Positions 1 to 8,102 of a stretch of DNA of 64,000 bases are shown here, one piece after another. This DNA comes from Erysipelotrichaceae bacterium (lineage in GTDB: Bacteria > Bacillota_I > Bacilli_A > Erysipelotrichales > Erysipelotrichaceae). The stretch lies in assembly GCA_024684175.1 (NCBI GenBank), contig JAIKXJ010000063.1:189576-253575 (forward strand). The letters are read 5' to 3'. Positions within the stretch are counted from its first letter, which is position 1; each line of letters begins with the position of its first letter. The notes below the pieces were generated by a model. That model was not told where the DNA came from and did not search any database. It saw nothing but the letters and a program-made list of their open reading frames with translations. A program made the position numbers and the translations under genes.

Positions 1-56
1 GAGCCGTGACCTTCCTTAAGGATCTTTCGAGATGATATTTAAAGGAGAGAAACTCT

Positions 57-641
57 ATGAAAAAGATCATCATCCTGTTCATCCTGCTCATGAGCCTTTC
101 GGGTTGCAGCAAAGACGAACTCGCCGAGATCATACAAGACAAGATACCTTCCCCCGAAGAAGACCATGAAGATCTCTTTGCCTCCCTGCCCGATGACCCG
201 CGTTCACGCGAAGACATCTTTGTCATCACGAACGGCGGGATCTTGCACGAAGAAGTCTGGGACAGTTTCTACGACCGTGTTTCCAACGAAGAAAACGACC
301 AGATCCTCATCGCCCGCTACACGATCGAAGGCGACGTGATCTATGAACTGCTGATCTGCGAAAACGGCGGATTCGCCTTATACTGTGACAACAGCCGGGA
401 TGCCTATGCATCCGCAAAGATACCGGATATTTTCAAGAAGTATCTGTACTATTATGAAACACAGTTCACGGAAACGGCAGATGCCTCAGATCGGTCCTTC
501 TTACGGCGCTTCTGTTTTCTGAGCGATACTCATTTCGAAACAGAAGATGAATTCGAAAAAGCTTTTGAAGAAAACCGGGAAGGCATACGATCCGACCTTT
601 CTTTGGTCTGGTCCGCTGAAGAACTTCTCAAAAAAGAATGA
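57..641 (+). CDS. Hypothetical lipoprotein
   Basis: A 194-residue protein I do not recognise. It begins with a lipoprotein signal peptide: Lys-Lys, a hydrophobic run, then lipobox LSGC with Cys17 as the lipidation site. It is therefore probably anchored on the outer face of the membrane. The mature part is acidic, rich in Glu, Asp and Arg, and has no motif I can name. An AAAGGAGAG ribosome binding site lies just upstream of the ATG. The gene stands alone, convergent with the YebC-family gene, and shares a bidirectional terminator with it. Confidence 0.8.
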   Translation: MKKIIILFILLMSLSGCSKDELAEIIQDKIPSPEEDHEDLFASLPDDPRSREDIFVITNGGILHEEVWDSFYDRVSNEENDQILIARYTIEGDVIYELLICENGGFALYCDNSRDAYASAKIPDIFKKYLYYYETQFTETADASDRSFLRRFCFLSDTHFETEDEFEKAFEENREGIRSDLSLVWSAEELLKKE

Positions 642-648
642 GCATGAT

Positions 649-674
649 AAAAGCGACGGGATCCCGTCGCTTTT
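649..674. terminator. Bidirectional terminator
   Basis: A 13-bp perfect inverted repeat (AAAAGCGACGGGA and its complement, with almost no loop) lies between the lipoprotein gene and the convergent yebC-family gene. It has A/T runs on both sides, so it can end transcription from either strand. Confidence 0.85.
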
Positions 675-696
675 TGATCGATCTTATTTCGGTTGA

Positions 697-1416
697 TTAC
701 ATCTCGACGTTATGGTAGACTTCCTGAACATCTTCGACCTGGTCGAGATTGTCGAGAAGCCTCTGCCACATTTCCCTGTCGTGTTCGTCGGTCAATGTGA
801 CATATTCCTGCGGCAGCATCTTGATCGCACAGACGGAATACTCGCAATCCGGGATCAAAGCGTCGATCGCTTCCTGAGCTTTGTGAAGGTCGCTCGGAAC
901 GACATAGACCGTCATTTCGCCATCTTCAACTTCGATATCATTGACATCGACATCTGCATTGATCAGGGTATCCAGCATCGTATCTTCGTCTTCGTATTTG
1001 AAGCTCAATACACCAAGGTTATCGTAGTTGAAAGAGACCGAACCCTTGACGCCCATCTTGCAGTGAGACTTGTTGAAACACTGGTTCATCGCAGCAACCG
1101 TTCTGTTGGAATTGTCCGTCAGACAGTCGATGATGATCGTAGCGGCGCCCGGGCCGAAGCCTTCATATCTCAGAGAATCATAAGATTCGCCTGTTCCGCC
1201 TTTGGCCTTCTCGATCGCTCTTTTGATGACATCAGCAGGGACCTGGTTGGCCTTGGCTTCTTTGATCTTGGATCTTAATGCGAGGTTCATGTCCGGATCA
1301 GGAACGCCGGATTTTGCGGCAATATAGATCTCCTTGCCGTATCTTGAATAAACTTTCGATTTCATTGCGGCGGTCTTAGCCATTGCCGCAGCTCTTACTT
1401 CATGCGCTCTTCCCAT
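697..1416 (-). CDS. YebC/PmpR family protein (YeeN type)
   Basis: A 239-residue full-length member of the YebC/PmpR (DUF28) family. Conserved blocks visible include RYGKEIYIAAKSGVPDPDMN, a KRAIEKAKGG segment, YEGFGPGAATIIID and a C-terminal VYHNV. The N-terminus (MGRAHE) resembles the YeeN/YeeI branch rather than the canonical MAGHSKW form. Family members have been described as DNA-binding regulators, and some as factors that help ribosomes through difficult sequences; which applies here cannot be read from the sequence. A GAGGTGA ribosome binding site precedes the ATG. It is monocistronic. Confidence 0.92.
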   Translation of the reverse strand: MGRAHEVRAAAMAKTAAMKSKVYSRYGKEIYIAAKSGVPDPDMNLALRSKIKEAKANQVPADVIKRAIEKAKGGTGESYDSLRYEGFGPGAATIIIDCLTDNSNRTVAAMNQCFNKSHCKMGVKGSVSFNYDNLGVLSFKYEDEDTMLDTLINADVDVNDIEVEDGEMTVYVVPSDLHKAQEAIDALIPDCEYSVCAIKMLPQEYVTLTDEHDREMWQRLLDNLDQVEDVQEVYHNVEM

Positions 1417-1493
1417 AAATTCACCTCATTCAATAATTTTTTACTTCTTTATTTTAATACGTTTCCCTGCATTTGCAAAATAATATGTTCATG

Positions 1494-1518
1494 AAAAAAG
1501 GCGTCTTTTCAGACGCCT
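1494..1518 (-). terminator. Terminator of ptsI
   Basis: A 7-bp stem (AGGCGTC/GACGCCT) with a six-base loop is followed on the minus strand by a run of six T. It lies just past the ptsI stop codon. Confidence 0.85.
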
Positions 1519-1525
1519 GTATCGC

Positions 1526-3235
1526 TTATTGGTTGAGGGCTTCTTTGACTAAAGCCGTGACCTCAGACTCGGTATGGCATTTGACTGCCTTGCCGGCGAG
1601 TTCTTCCATTTCCTTCTTGTTGAGGGAAGTGATGATCTTTCTGGTAGGAAGGATCTTGGAAGCGGACATGGAGAATTCATCCAGGCCCAGACCGAGCAGT
1701 ACCGGAGCAGCCATCGGATCGCCGCCCATCTCACCGCACATACCGCACCATCTGCCTTGCGAATGCGCGCCGTCGATCGTCATCTTGATCAGTCTCAGGA
1801 TCGACGGGTTCAGCGGCTGATAGAGGTATGCGACCTTCTCGGACATTCTGTCGGCAGCCATAGAATACTGGATCAAGTCATTGGTACCGATGGAGAAGAA
1901 GTCGGCATATTTAGCGAATTCATCTGCCAGGACTGCAGAAGCCGGGATCTCGACCATCATGCCGATCTCGATATTGTCGGAAACGGCAATGCCTTCCGCC
2001 TTGAGTTCTTCCTTCGTTTCCAGGACGAACTGTTTTGCGGATCTGAACTCATCGACCGTCGCGATCATCGGGAACATGATCGCCAGCTTACCGTAAACGG
2101 AAGCTCTCAGCAATGCTCTGACCTGTGTCTTGAAAATGTCTTTCCTGTCCAGGCACAGACGGATCGCACGGTAGCCCAGGAACGGATTCATTTCAGGATC
2201 GAATTCGAAGTAAGGAAGTTTCTTGTCACCGCCGATATCCAAAGTTCTGACGACGACTCTCTTGCCTTCCGCTCTTTCCAGAACGACTTTGTATGCATTA
2301 TACTGATCTTCCTCGCTTGGGAAATCATCCGTGGATTCCATGTAAAGGAATTCCGTACGGTACAAACCGACACCTTCCGCGCCGTTGGCAACGACGTTGT
2401 CCATGTCTTTCGGAGAACCGATGTTGGCGACCAGTTCGACCTGATGACCGTCGACCGTGATCGAAGGCTTGTCAAGAAGTACCTGCAAAGCAGCCTTTTC
2501 CTCAAGGAACTTCACGCGCTTCTCTTCATATTCTCTGAGCTCTTCTTCCGTCGGATTGATGATGACATCGCCTTCTTTGGCATCCAGGACGATCTTGTCA
2601 CCGTGTTTGCAGGACGACATGATGCCTGTGCAGCCGACGACGGCCGGAAGACCTAAAGCGACTGCCATGATCGCTGCATGGGAAGTCTTACCGCCGATCT
2701 CCGTAACGAAACCGAGCGAGTATTTTTTGTTCAGCTGAGCCGTATCGGACGGAGTCATCTCTTCTGCGACGATGATGACTTCCTCGTCGATCGCTGTCAG
2801 ATCAGGAATAGTCAGACCGAGGATATTGCATAAAAGTCTGAAGGAAACATCCTTGATATCGGCGGCTCTTTCCTTGAAGTAGGCATCATCCATCGATTCG
2901 AACATGCCGACCATCATATCGGAGACCGTTTTGGTCGCCTGATCCGCATTGGAACCGTCTTTGATCATGTTGATGATCTGATCCTTGTATTCCGGGTCTT
3001 GTACCATCATCAGGTGGGCGTCAAAGATCGCCAGTTCTTCCGGAGCCAAAGTTGCGCTGGCTCTTTCCTTGATCTGTTCGATATCGCTGATCGTCTTATT
3101 CAGTGCATCTTCAAAAACCTTAAGTTCAGCTTCCGTATCTTTCTTTTCCGTAGAAATGACGATATTTGGCTGTTCAAGCTTGTAGACTTTACCTATGGCA
3201 ATACCGGCTGAAGTAGCTATTCCTTTTAGAAACAT
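1526..3235 (-). CDS. ptsI: PTS enzyme I (phosphoenolpyruvate-protein phosphotransferase)
   Basis: Enzyme I of the sugar phosphotransferase system: it autophosphorylates from PEP and passes the phosphate to HPr in the cytoplasm. Length (569 aa) is normal. The active-site histidine is His186 in the GGKTSHAAIMA motif, and the C-terminal PEP-binding barrel contains the TEFLYM, NPFLGYR and GMCGEMGGD signatures. No ptsH lies next to it, so HPr must be encoded elsewhere. It has its own promoter inside the end of the upstream small gene, a GAGAGGG ribosome binding site and its own terminator. HPr phosphorylated in this pathway links to the CcpA encoded at 24.5-25.5 kb. Confidence 0.97.
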   Translation of the reverse strand: MFLKGIATSAGIAIGKVYKLEQPNIVISTEKKDTEAELKVFEDALNKTISDIEQIKERASATLAPEELAIFDAHLMMVQDPEYKDQIINMIKDGSNADQATKTVSDMMVGMFESMDDAYFKERAADIKDVSFRLLCNILGLTIPDLTAIDEEVIIVAEEMTPSDTAQLNKKYSLGFVTEIGGKTSHAAIMAVALGLPAVVGCTGIMSSCKHGDKIVLDAKEGDVIINPTEEELREYEEKRVKFLEEKAALQVLLDKPSITVDGHQVELVANIGSPKDMDNVVANGAEGVGLYRTEFLYMESTDDFPSEEDQYNAYKVVLERAEGKRVVVRTLDIGGDKKLPYFEFDPEMNPFLGYRAIRLCLDRKDIFKTQVRALLRASVYGKLAIMFPMIATVDEFRSAKQFVLETKEELKAEGIAVSDNIEIGMMVEIPASAVLADEFAKYADFFSIGTNDLIQYSMAADRMSEKVAYLYQPLNPSILRLIKMTIDGAHSQGRWCGMCGEMGGDPMAAPVLLGLGLDEFSMSASKILPTRKIITSLNKKEMEELAGKAVKCHTESEVTALVKEALNQ

Positions 3236-3264
3236 ATTTTATTACCCTCTCTTTATCTAGTTTT

Positions 3265-3293
3265 ATTATACTTCCGTAAACAATTACAGACAA
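3265..3293 (-). promoter_or_regulatory. ptsI promoter
   Basis: On the minus strand a TATAAT -10 (3265-3270) and a TTGTCT -35 (3288-3293) are spaced by exactly 17 bp. The -35 overlaps the 3' end of the upstream 104-residue gene. Confidence 0.7.
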
Positions 3294-3598
3294 CGCAGAA
3301 AGTTCATATACGCGCGGTTTCTGTGTCTGTAGTATGAGGACGCGGAGAAGTAATCCAGATACCAGTTCCCGCGTTTTCCTTCGATGACTTCTTTCTCAAT
3401 GATGAAACGGTCATCTTCCTCGAGACTTTCTATGACGTTCTCGATATGGCTGATGATCTTGATGCCCGACTCGATCTTCCGATAGTCGTGGCTGGCAACG
3501 TTTCCCTGGACTTCTTCCAGCAAAAGCTTGAAATCCCGGTAATTCCTCGATAATAATTCAATGTCACGTCTTTGATTTCTGTTTCCGATCTCTTTCAT
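3284..3598 (-). CDS. MG284/MPN403-like small protein with a sigma region 4-like end
   Basis: A 104-residue protein. The first half is helical and charged. The second half (about residues 62-104) reads like a sigma-70 region 4 / ArpU-type helix-turn-helix: a buried 'R-I-I-E-K' helix, then SASSYYRHRNRAYMNFL, which matches the usual 'S.ST.YR.R..A...L' recognition helix pattern. This resembles the small MG284/MPN403 family of Mollicutes and relatives. A DNA- or RNA polymerase-binding role is inference. It sits between hpf and ptsI, with a GGGAG ribosome binding site immediately after a stable hairpin. Confidence 0.65.
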   Translation of the reverse strand: MKEIGNRNQRRDIELLSRNYRDFKLLLEEVQGNVASHDYRKIESGIKIISHIENVIESLEEDDRFIIEKEVIEGKRGNWYLDYFSASSYYRHRNRAYMNFLRCL

Positions 3599-3613
3599 AT
3601 GCTCCCTTCTAGA

Positions 3614-3637
3614 TCAAAGGTGCCGAAGCACCTTTGA
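3614..3637 (-). other. Stable hairpin with UUCG tetraloop before a ribosome binding site
   Basis: A 10-bp perfect stem (TCAAAGGTGC/GCACCTTTGA) closed by a C(UUCG)G tetraloop on the minus strand, between hpf and the 104-residue gene. No T-run follows; the GGGAG ribosome binding site of the next gene comes directly after. It may be an mRNA-stabilising or processing element, or a weak terminator. Confidence 0.6.
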
Positions 3638-3671
3638 CCGGATGATACGTGATACTAAATATGCAATTGAC

Positions 3672-4193
3672 TTATTCGCTGATCTCGATCAGGCCGTAGC
3701 CTCCGTCGTTCCTCTTGTAAACGACGGCCAGTTTCTCGGATTCGGCATCCTTGTAAATGAAGAAGGAATGTGACAGCATCTCCATGCGCATGATCGCTTC
3801 GTCCAGGATCATCTCATCGGCATAGATCGTTTTCGTTCTGACCGGTGTATCGTTTTCTTCCTGCCCGGCTTCATAGAAATTCTCCGCAAGAGAATCCTTG
3901 TGCCTTCTGGAAAGTCTGCCCTTCTGTCTTCTGATCTGATCTTCCAGTTTATCGATCGCCAGATCAACGGCCGTCGAGAAGTCCTGATGTACGACTTCCG
4001 ACCTCATCAATCCGAGTTTGGTAGGAACGTTCACCTCAACTTTCAATGCATCTCCGTGGATCTTTACGGTGACACGGGCACTCTGTGCCTCGTCAATGAC
4101 AACGTATTTGTTGAGCTCGGAAAGTCTCTGTTCGATCTTTTCCCTCATCGTGTCATTCACAGTTACATTTTCACCATAAATAGCGAATTTCAT
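3672..4193 (-). CDS. hpf: Long-form ribosome hibernation promoting factor
   Basis: A 173-residue long HPF. The N-terminal RaiA/YfiA domain (about 1-100) begins MKFAIYGENVTVNDTM and contains KVEVNVPTKLGLMRSEVVHQDF. A linker leads to the C-terminal dimerisation domain (about 120-173) with the typical VVYKRNDGGYGLIEI ending. In Bacillota this protein binds the 30S subunit and joins two 70S ribosomes into inactive 100S dimers during slow growth. The AAGGAGGA ribosome binding site is well placed. The DUF2779 gene ends 23 nt upstream. Confidence 0.95.
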   Translation of the reverse strand: MKFAIYGENVTVNDTMREKIEQRLSELNKYVVIDEAQSARVTVKIHGDALKVEVNVPTKLGLMRSEVVHQDFSTAVDLAIDKLEDQIRRQKGRLSRRHKDSLAENFYEAGQEENDTPVRTKTIYADEMILDEAIMRMEMLSHSFFIYKDAESEKLAVVYKRNDGGYGLIEISE

Positions 4194-4216
4194 AAGTCTT
4201 CCTCCTTTATATTTTA

Positions 4217-5665
4217 TTAAGACTCAAGCATGAGTTGAATCAGCCAACGGTAGACAAGAAACAATCCGTAAGCATCCAGGGAACAGTATTCCTTGAGATT
4301 CTCCACGATCTGTTTCCCCTTTTCCGCATCGGCACCTGCAATGTCGCGCCAATTGAAGACCGCTTCCATTCCGTCATAGATATCCAGGTCTTTATAAGAA
4401 TAATCCGAACAGATATCCACGAGTTTCTTCAAAGAGAAGTTGCCCTGCATCCGGACGTCATAGACCAGACCGTCCGTGAACGGGACAGCCAGATCGACGA
4501 AACGGTCGACGATCTTCAGCAATGCGTCCCGGTATTCCGGGAAGATCTGCGAAAGCTCGATCAGCCGCAGGCATTCCGCACCTTGCGCGTTATAAGCCAG
4601 GATCGGACCGGAATCCGGAAGATATTCCAACAAGGCTTCGACAAACTGTCTCCGGCAATCCTGGGTACCGACGAAAGTCCTATGCTCCATGTGCCCTGCC
4701 TCATCGATGTAGTACAAGGCAAATTCGAAGCAGACCACATCCATCGGATGCATCTTTTCATATACAGGGATCAGATAGCGGTCCCATTCGAAATCAATGA
4801 ACGAGATCGGCCGTCCGGAGATCTTATTGAGCCAGGAACCCAGAGAATACCGGTCGACGAAGATCCCGCCGTTCCTCGACGCCATGACTTGTGCATATTG
4901 CGTCCTTGAACCTTCCAACAGCTGCGGATCCGCATCTTTCAAGTAACGTATCCCCTCTTCATACATCCGGTTCTTGTGCTGAGAAGAGACCAGTGTCAGT
5001 ATGGAATCGTCCTCCTGCGCTTCTTCCTGAGGGAAGCAGCGATCATAGTATTCACACAAGCCGTTGAGCTTGCAGAAACGGCATTTGCGTGCCGGTATCT
5101 TTTCGGGGTCGTAAGCCTCCATATCCGCGATATACCGCTTGAAATCTACGTCGACTTCCTCAACGACCGCTTTGATGGAACGCCGTCCGAAGCGGTTCTC
5201 GCAAAGGAACAGTTTCTTAGGATCGAGCTTGCCTTCGTTGACATAATCCGGATCCAGACGGATCACGTAGATCTCGCCGATCTTGATGCCGAGATCTTTC
5301 AGGACCTTCACGCTGATCCGATAGCCCAGCGTATCCAGATCCTTGATCACAGTACCGTAATATATGAAATAAAGGTCGAATCCATCGCCTTTTTTGTGCA
5401 TGAAAGGAATATTCACGCGCATCTCACCATCAACGAAACGCGGATGAACGAACCATTCATATTGATCTATATTTGAGAAGAACCTTTCACCGGGATCGTT
5501 TCTGACCCCTTCATAACATTCTTCGATACCGAAATAGCCCTTCAGCAATTCAACGATGTTCTCATCAGAACGAAGATATGGTTTAAAAACGTTATTTTCG
5601 TCTTTACCGTAAAAGTAAAGCCGTTCACAACGCAGAAACTTTTTGATATCACTGATATGATACAT
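4217..5665 (-). CDS. DUF2779 protein: RecB-like plus DnaQ-like nuclease fusion
   Basis: A 482-residue protein matching the DUF2779 pattern. The N-terminal half looks like a RecB/Cas4-type nuclease: Cys13 (LRCERLYFY) and a later cluster Cys195, Cys198, Cys204, Cys210 could hold an iron-sulfur cluster as in Cas4/AddB. The C-terminal half begins near residue 288 with FIDFEWD (Asp291, Glu293), the first acidic motif of DnaQ-type exonucleases, and ends with YCSLDAYG, which could supply the last acidic residue. Its substrate is unknown. The start is fixed by AGAGGTAG seven bases before the ATG. No defence genes are adjacent. Confidence 0.75.
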   Translation of the reverse strand: MYHISDIKKFLRCERLYFYGKDENNVFKPYLRSDENIVELLKGYFGIEECYEGVRNDPGERFFSNIDQYEWFVHPRFVDGEMRVNIPFMHKKGDGFDLYFIYYGTVIKDLDTLGYRISVKVLKDLGIKIGEIYVIRLDPDYVNEGKLDPKKLFLCENRFGRRSIKAVVEEVDVDFKRYIADMEAYDPEKIPARKCRFCKLNGLCEYYDRCFPQEEAQEDDSILTLVSSQHKNRMYEEGIRYLKDADPQLLEGSRTQYAQVMASRNGGIFVDRYSLGSWLNKISGRPISFIDFEWDRYLIPVYEKMHPMDVVCFEFALYYIDEAGHMEHRTFVGTQDCRRQFVEALLEYLPDSGPILAYNAQGAECLRLIELSQIFPEYRDALLKIVDRFVDLAVPFTDGLVYDVRMQGNFSLKKLVDICSDYSYKDLDIYDGMEAVFNWRDIAGADAEKGKQIVENLKEYCSLDAYGLFLVYRWLIQLMLES

Positions 5666-5710
5666 ATCTACCTCTGTTTATATTATATCGTATTTCCACC
5701 GGTCTGTGTA

Positions 5711-5729
5711 ACTTGTATCTCTAACAAGT
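5711..5729. repeat. Palindrome between divergent genes
   Basis: ACTTGT and ACAAGT, separated by seven bases, form an operator-like inverted repeat between the DUF2779 gene and the divergent zinc-ribbon gene, just upstream of the latter's -35 box. A regulator site is a guess. Confidence 0.35.
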
Positions 5730-5740
5730 GTACTTGCGAT

Positions 5741-5769
5741 TTGAAGAAAAACAGTTCCGCCCATATAAT
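5741..5769 (+). promoter_or_regulatory. Promoter giving a likely leaderless mRNA
   Basis: TTGAAG (5741-5746), 17 bp, then TATAAT (5764-5769). Only six bases separate the -10 from the ATG at 5776, so transcription should start at or within a base of the start codon. No ribosome binding site is present. Confidence 0.7.
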
Positions 5770-5775
5770 TGAACT

Positions 5776-6300
5776 ATGAAGATCTATTGTGAAAAGTGCC
5801 ATCAGGACATCAGCGGCGAATGCAACAAAAGCATCGAAAGCTATAAAGTAGGAAAAGTGATCTGCCCGCATTGTCATCATGAACAAAGAAGATATATCTC
5901 CGAAGCGGACATCCTGCTCTTCTTTGGCGTCAGTGAAGTCTTCTACATCCTTTTAAGCCTTGCGGCAGTATACATATTCGGCCGCTTCGGTGTAAGCAGC
6001 GTCTCCATCCTGATCCTGCTGGTCTTGCTGGTCATCTCCTTCTTTGCCTCAAAAGCCTTCTCTTCTTCGATCTATGAAAAAGCCTATTTCAAAAGCGAAG
6101 TAAAATACAAAGTCTTCGATGAAGATGCGGAAGTGATACAAAAAAGCATCAGCTGGCAGTTTATATTATTCTTTGCGATCACGATCACTTTCATCAACGT
6201 CAGCGAAGGAAAGATCTTCTTTGCGATCGCGATGCCCCTGGCCGCAGCGTTGACCTTCGCCAAACTCTATCTGCAGCTGAGATATGAAAAGAGACAATAA
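5776..6300 (+). CDS. Zinc-ribbon membrane protein
   Basis: A 174-residue protein that I do not recognise as a named family. The N-terminus has two Cys-rich knuckles, CEKCHQD and CPHCHHE, which would form a zinc ribbon. Four hydrophobic segments follow (about 47-67, 72-95, 127-145 and 147-165), so the rest is a membrane bundle with the ribbon probably in the cytoplasm. There is no ribosome binding site; the ATG sits six bases after a TATAAT box. It ends in a terminator shared with the convergent cyclophilin gene. Confidence 0.8.
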   Translation: MKIYCEKCHQDISGECNKSIESYKVGKVICPHCHHEQRRYISEADILLFFGVSEVFYILLSLAAVYIFGRFGVSSVSILILLVLLVISFFASKAFSSSIYEKAYFKSEVKYKVFDEDAEVIQKSISWQFILFFAITITFINVSEGKIFFAIAMPLAAALTFAKLYLQLRYEKRQ

Positions 6301-6320
6301 AAGCCATTTACATGGCTTTT
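6299..6320. terminator. Bidirectional terminator
   Basis: AAAAGCCAT and ATGGCTTTT form a 9-bp stem with a four-base loop between two convergent genes, with A and T runs on opposite sides. Confidence 0.85.
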
Positions 6321-6323
6321 CGT

Positions 6324-6920
6324 TTATTCTGTGATCCTGATATATTCGATGACCGGCTGCTCTTCTTCGGCGATCGTGCCGTTGTTGTCTATCGGCCTGG
6401 CATCCTTGGCGATCTTTTCCGCGACTTCATAGCCTTCCGTCACTTTTCCGAAAGCCGCATATTCACCATCCAGCCATTCAGCGTCACCGACCATGATGAA
6501 GAACTGAGAACTCGCTGAATCCGGATCGGTGGCTCTGGCCATTGAGATGACCCCTTTGGTGTGTTTCAGTTCGTTTTCAAATCCATTGGAATCGAATTCT
6601 CCTTTGATCTTTCCTACCGTACCGTAGAGATCTTTTCCGCCCTGTATCATGAATCCGTCGATGATCCTGTGGAACCGGTTTCCGTCATAGAAACCGTCAT
6701 TTGCGAGTTTCACAAAATTCTCTACCGTCTGCGGTGCGACCTCCGGATAAAGTTCAAGTTTGATGACACCGTAGTTCTCTATGCTGAGTTCGGCATGAAC
6801 GATCTCAGACGGGATCGGCTCATTAAGTCCTGAAGTCTCGATGAGATCTTCTTCCTTTTTTGCACAGGCGCTCATACCGATGACCAGCAGAAGCATTGCC
6901 AATATTCTAACTGTTTTCAT
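6324..6920 (-). CDS. Cyclophilin-type peptidyl-prolyl isomerase lipoprotein
   Basis: A peptidyl-prolyl cis-trans isomerase of the cyclophilin family, anchored outside the cell to help fold exported proteins. The start chosen gives a clean lipoprotein signal (MKTVRILAM...GMSAC, Cys19) and is preceded by AAGAAGGG; an upstream in-frame Met would put a charged extension before the signal. The cyclophilin core shows FHRIIDGFMIQGG, the catalytic Arg region, and SSQFFIMVGD and AAFGKVTEG motifs. Length is 198 residues. It is monocistronic, downstream of the mgl operon terminator. Confidence 0.93.
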   Translation of the reverse strand: MKTVRILAMLLLVIGMSACAKKEEDLIETSGLNEPIPSEIVHAELSIENYGVIKLELYPEVAPQTVENFVKLANDGFYDGNRFHRIIDGFMIQGGKDLYGTVGKIKGEFDSNGFENELKHTKGVISMARATDPDSASSQFFIMVGDAEWLDGEYAAFGKVTEGYEVAEKIAKDARPIDNNGTIAEEEQPVIEYIRITE

Positions 6921-6974
6921 ATAAAAAACCCTTCTTTTTTTCTTCAGTAAGATTATATCAGGAAAAGTCCAATG

Positions 6975-7049
6975 AAAAAGAGGCTGTCGTCCCAGGATCC
7001 GACGATGTTTCATAATGAAACAATCGTTCGGTCCTCACGCAGCCTCTTT
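6975..7049 (-). terminator. Long hairpin after mglC
   Basis: A roughly 73-nt imperfect hairpin lies beyond mglC. The outer 10 bp (AAAGAGGCTG/CAGCCTCTTT) are perfect, and the inner arms match almost throughout up to a GTTTCAT/ATGAAAC tip. On the minus strand five T follow, so it can terminate the mglBAC transcript. It is much longer than the other terminators in this window. Confidence 0.7.
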
Positions 7050-7072
7050 GTGATCGATGATGATCCGATGCC

Positions 7073-8089
7073 TTATTTCTTGGCGATGTACTTTCTGATA
7101 TCCAGAGCGATCGCGACGACGATGACGATACCCTGAACGATATAAGTCCAAGCCGTATCGATGCCTAAGAATGTCATTTCGATCTTCAGGATCTCGAAGA
7201 CAAGAACACCCATCAGGATACCGGAGACCTTGCCGGTACCGCCGTTGACGGAGACACCGCCGATCGTACATCCGGCGATGGCGAACAGCTCATAGCCGTT
7301 TGCCAGGTTGGATGAAGTACCGCCGGCTTTTGCCGCAAGCATGAAACCTGCCAGAGCAAACATCGAAGCGGCGATCATGTAGGAAGCGATGGTCATTCTT
7401 GTAGTGTTGATACCGGAGACTTCTGCAGCATCCGGGTTGCCGCCGATCGCATACATCTTTTTGCCGTATGGCGTATGGTTATATAAGAACCACATGACCA
7501 GCATGACGATGGCTGTTACGATCGCCAGATTCGGAATGAGCGGAATGCCCATAAATGATCCGGAAGCCCATTCGGTATACTGAGGGATCAGACCGCCGAT
7601 CGGCTGTGCGCCTGTATAGATCAGCGCGATACCGTAAACGATCGTCTGCATGCCATAGGAACCGATGAACGCCGGAACATGGAGTTTGGAAACGACAAGG
7701 CCGTTGACCAGACCGATCGTTACCGCAAAGCCGATCATGACGAGGATGCAGACGACCCACATATTCATCGGCTGCATGTTCGGATAGACCTTGCTTGCAT
7801 AGTCGGCTCTCTGCAGCAGTGTTGCGCAGATACATCCGGCAAGACCAACCTGACGGCCTGCGGAAAGGTCGTTGTTCCTCATGATCAGAACACCGGAAAT
7901 ACCTAAGGCAATGACCATACGAACGGATGTGTTTGCCAGAAGGTTCTTGATGTTAGCCATCGAGAAGAAACGCGGATTCTGTAAACCGACGAAGACTGCA
8001 GAAGCGATGATCAGAATGATCAGCGCATTATTTAATATGAATTGAACGACATCAAATTTTTTATTTGATTTATTAGTTTTCTCGGACAT
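7073..8089 (-). CDS. mglC: Galactose/methyl-galactoside ABC transporter permease
   Basis: The membrane subunit of the Mgl-type galactose/glucose importer. At 338 residues it is of normal length, with about ten hydrophobic segments. Family signatures include DLSAGRQVGLAG, NGLVVSKLHVPAFI, YAIGGNPDAAEVSGIN and the GGVSVNGGTGKVSG loop. It follows mglA by 13 bp and is the last gene of mglBAC. Binding protein and ATPase are encoded upstream, and galK and a sugar kinase lie a few kilobases away, which fits galactose use. Confidence 0.93.
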   Translation of the reverse strand: MSEKTNKSNKKFDVVQFILNNALIILIIASAVFVGLQNPRFFSMANIKNLLANTSVRMVIALGISGVLIMRNNDLSAGRQVGLAGCICATLLQRADYASKVYPNMQPMNMWVVCILVMIGFAVTIGLVNGLVVSKLHVPAFIGSYGMQTIVYGIALIYTGAQPIGGLIPQYTEWASGSFMGIPLIPNLAIVTAIVMLVMWFLYNHTPYGKKMYAIGGNPDAAEVSGINTTRMTIASYMIAASMFALAGFMLAAKAGGTSSNLANGYELFAIAGCTIGGVSVNGGTGKVSGILMGVLVFEILKIEMTFLGIDTAWTYIVQGIVIVVAIALDIRKYIAKK

Positions 8090-8102
8090 AACTTATTCTC
8101 CC

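Noticed and set aside
712..1278. A 188-codon plus-strand frame opposite the YebC-family gene
   Set aside because: It is the antisense shadow of a well-conserved gene, with His/Arg/Asp-rich composition typical of such shadows.
1574..2656. A 360-codon frame antisense to ptsI
   Set aside because: The opposite strand is unmistakably enzyme I; this frame resembles no family and has no ribosome binding site.
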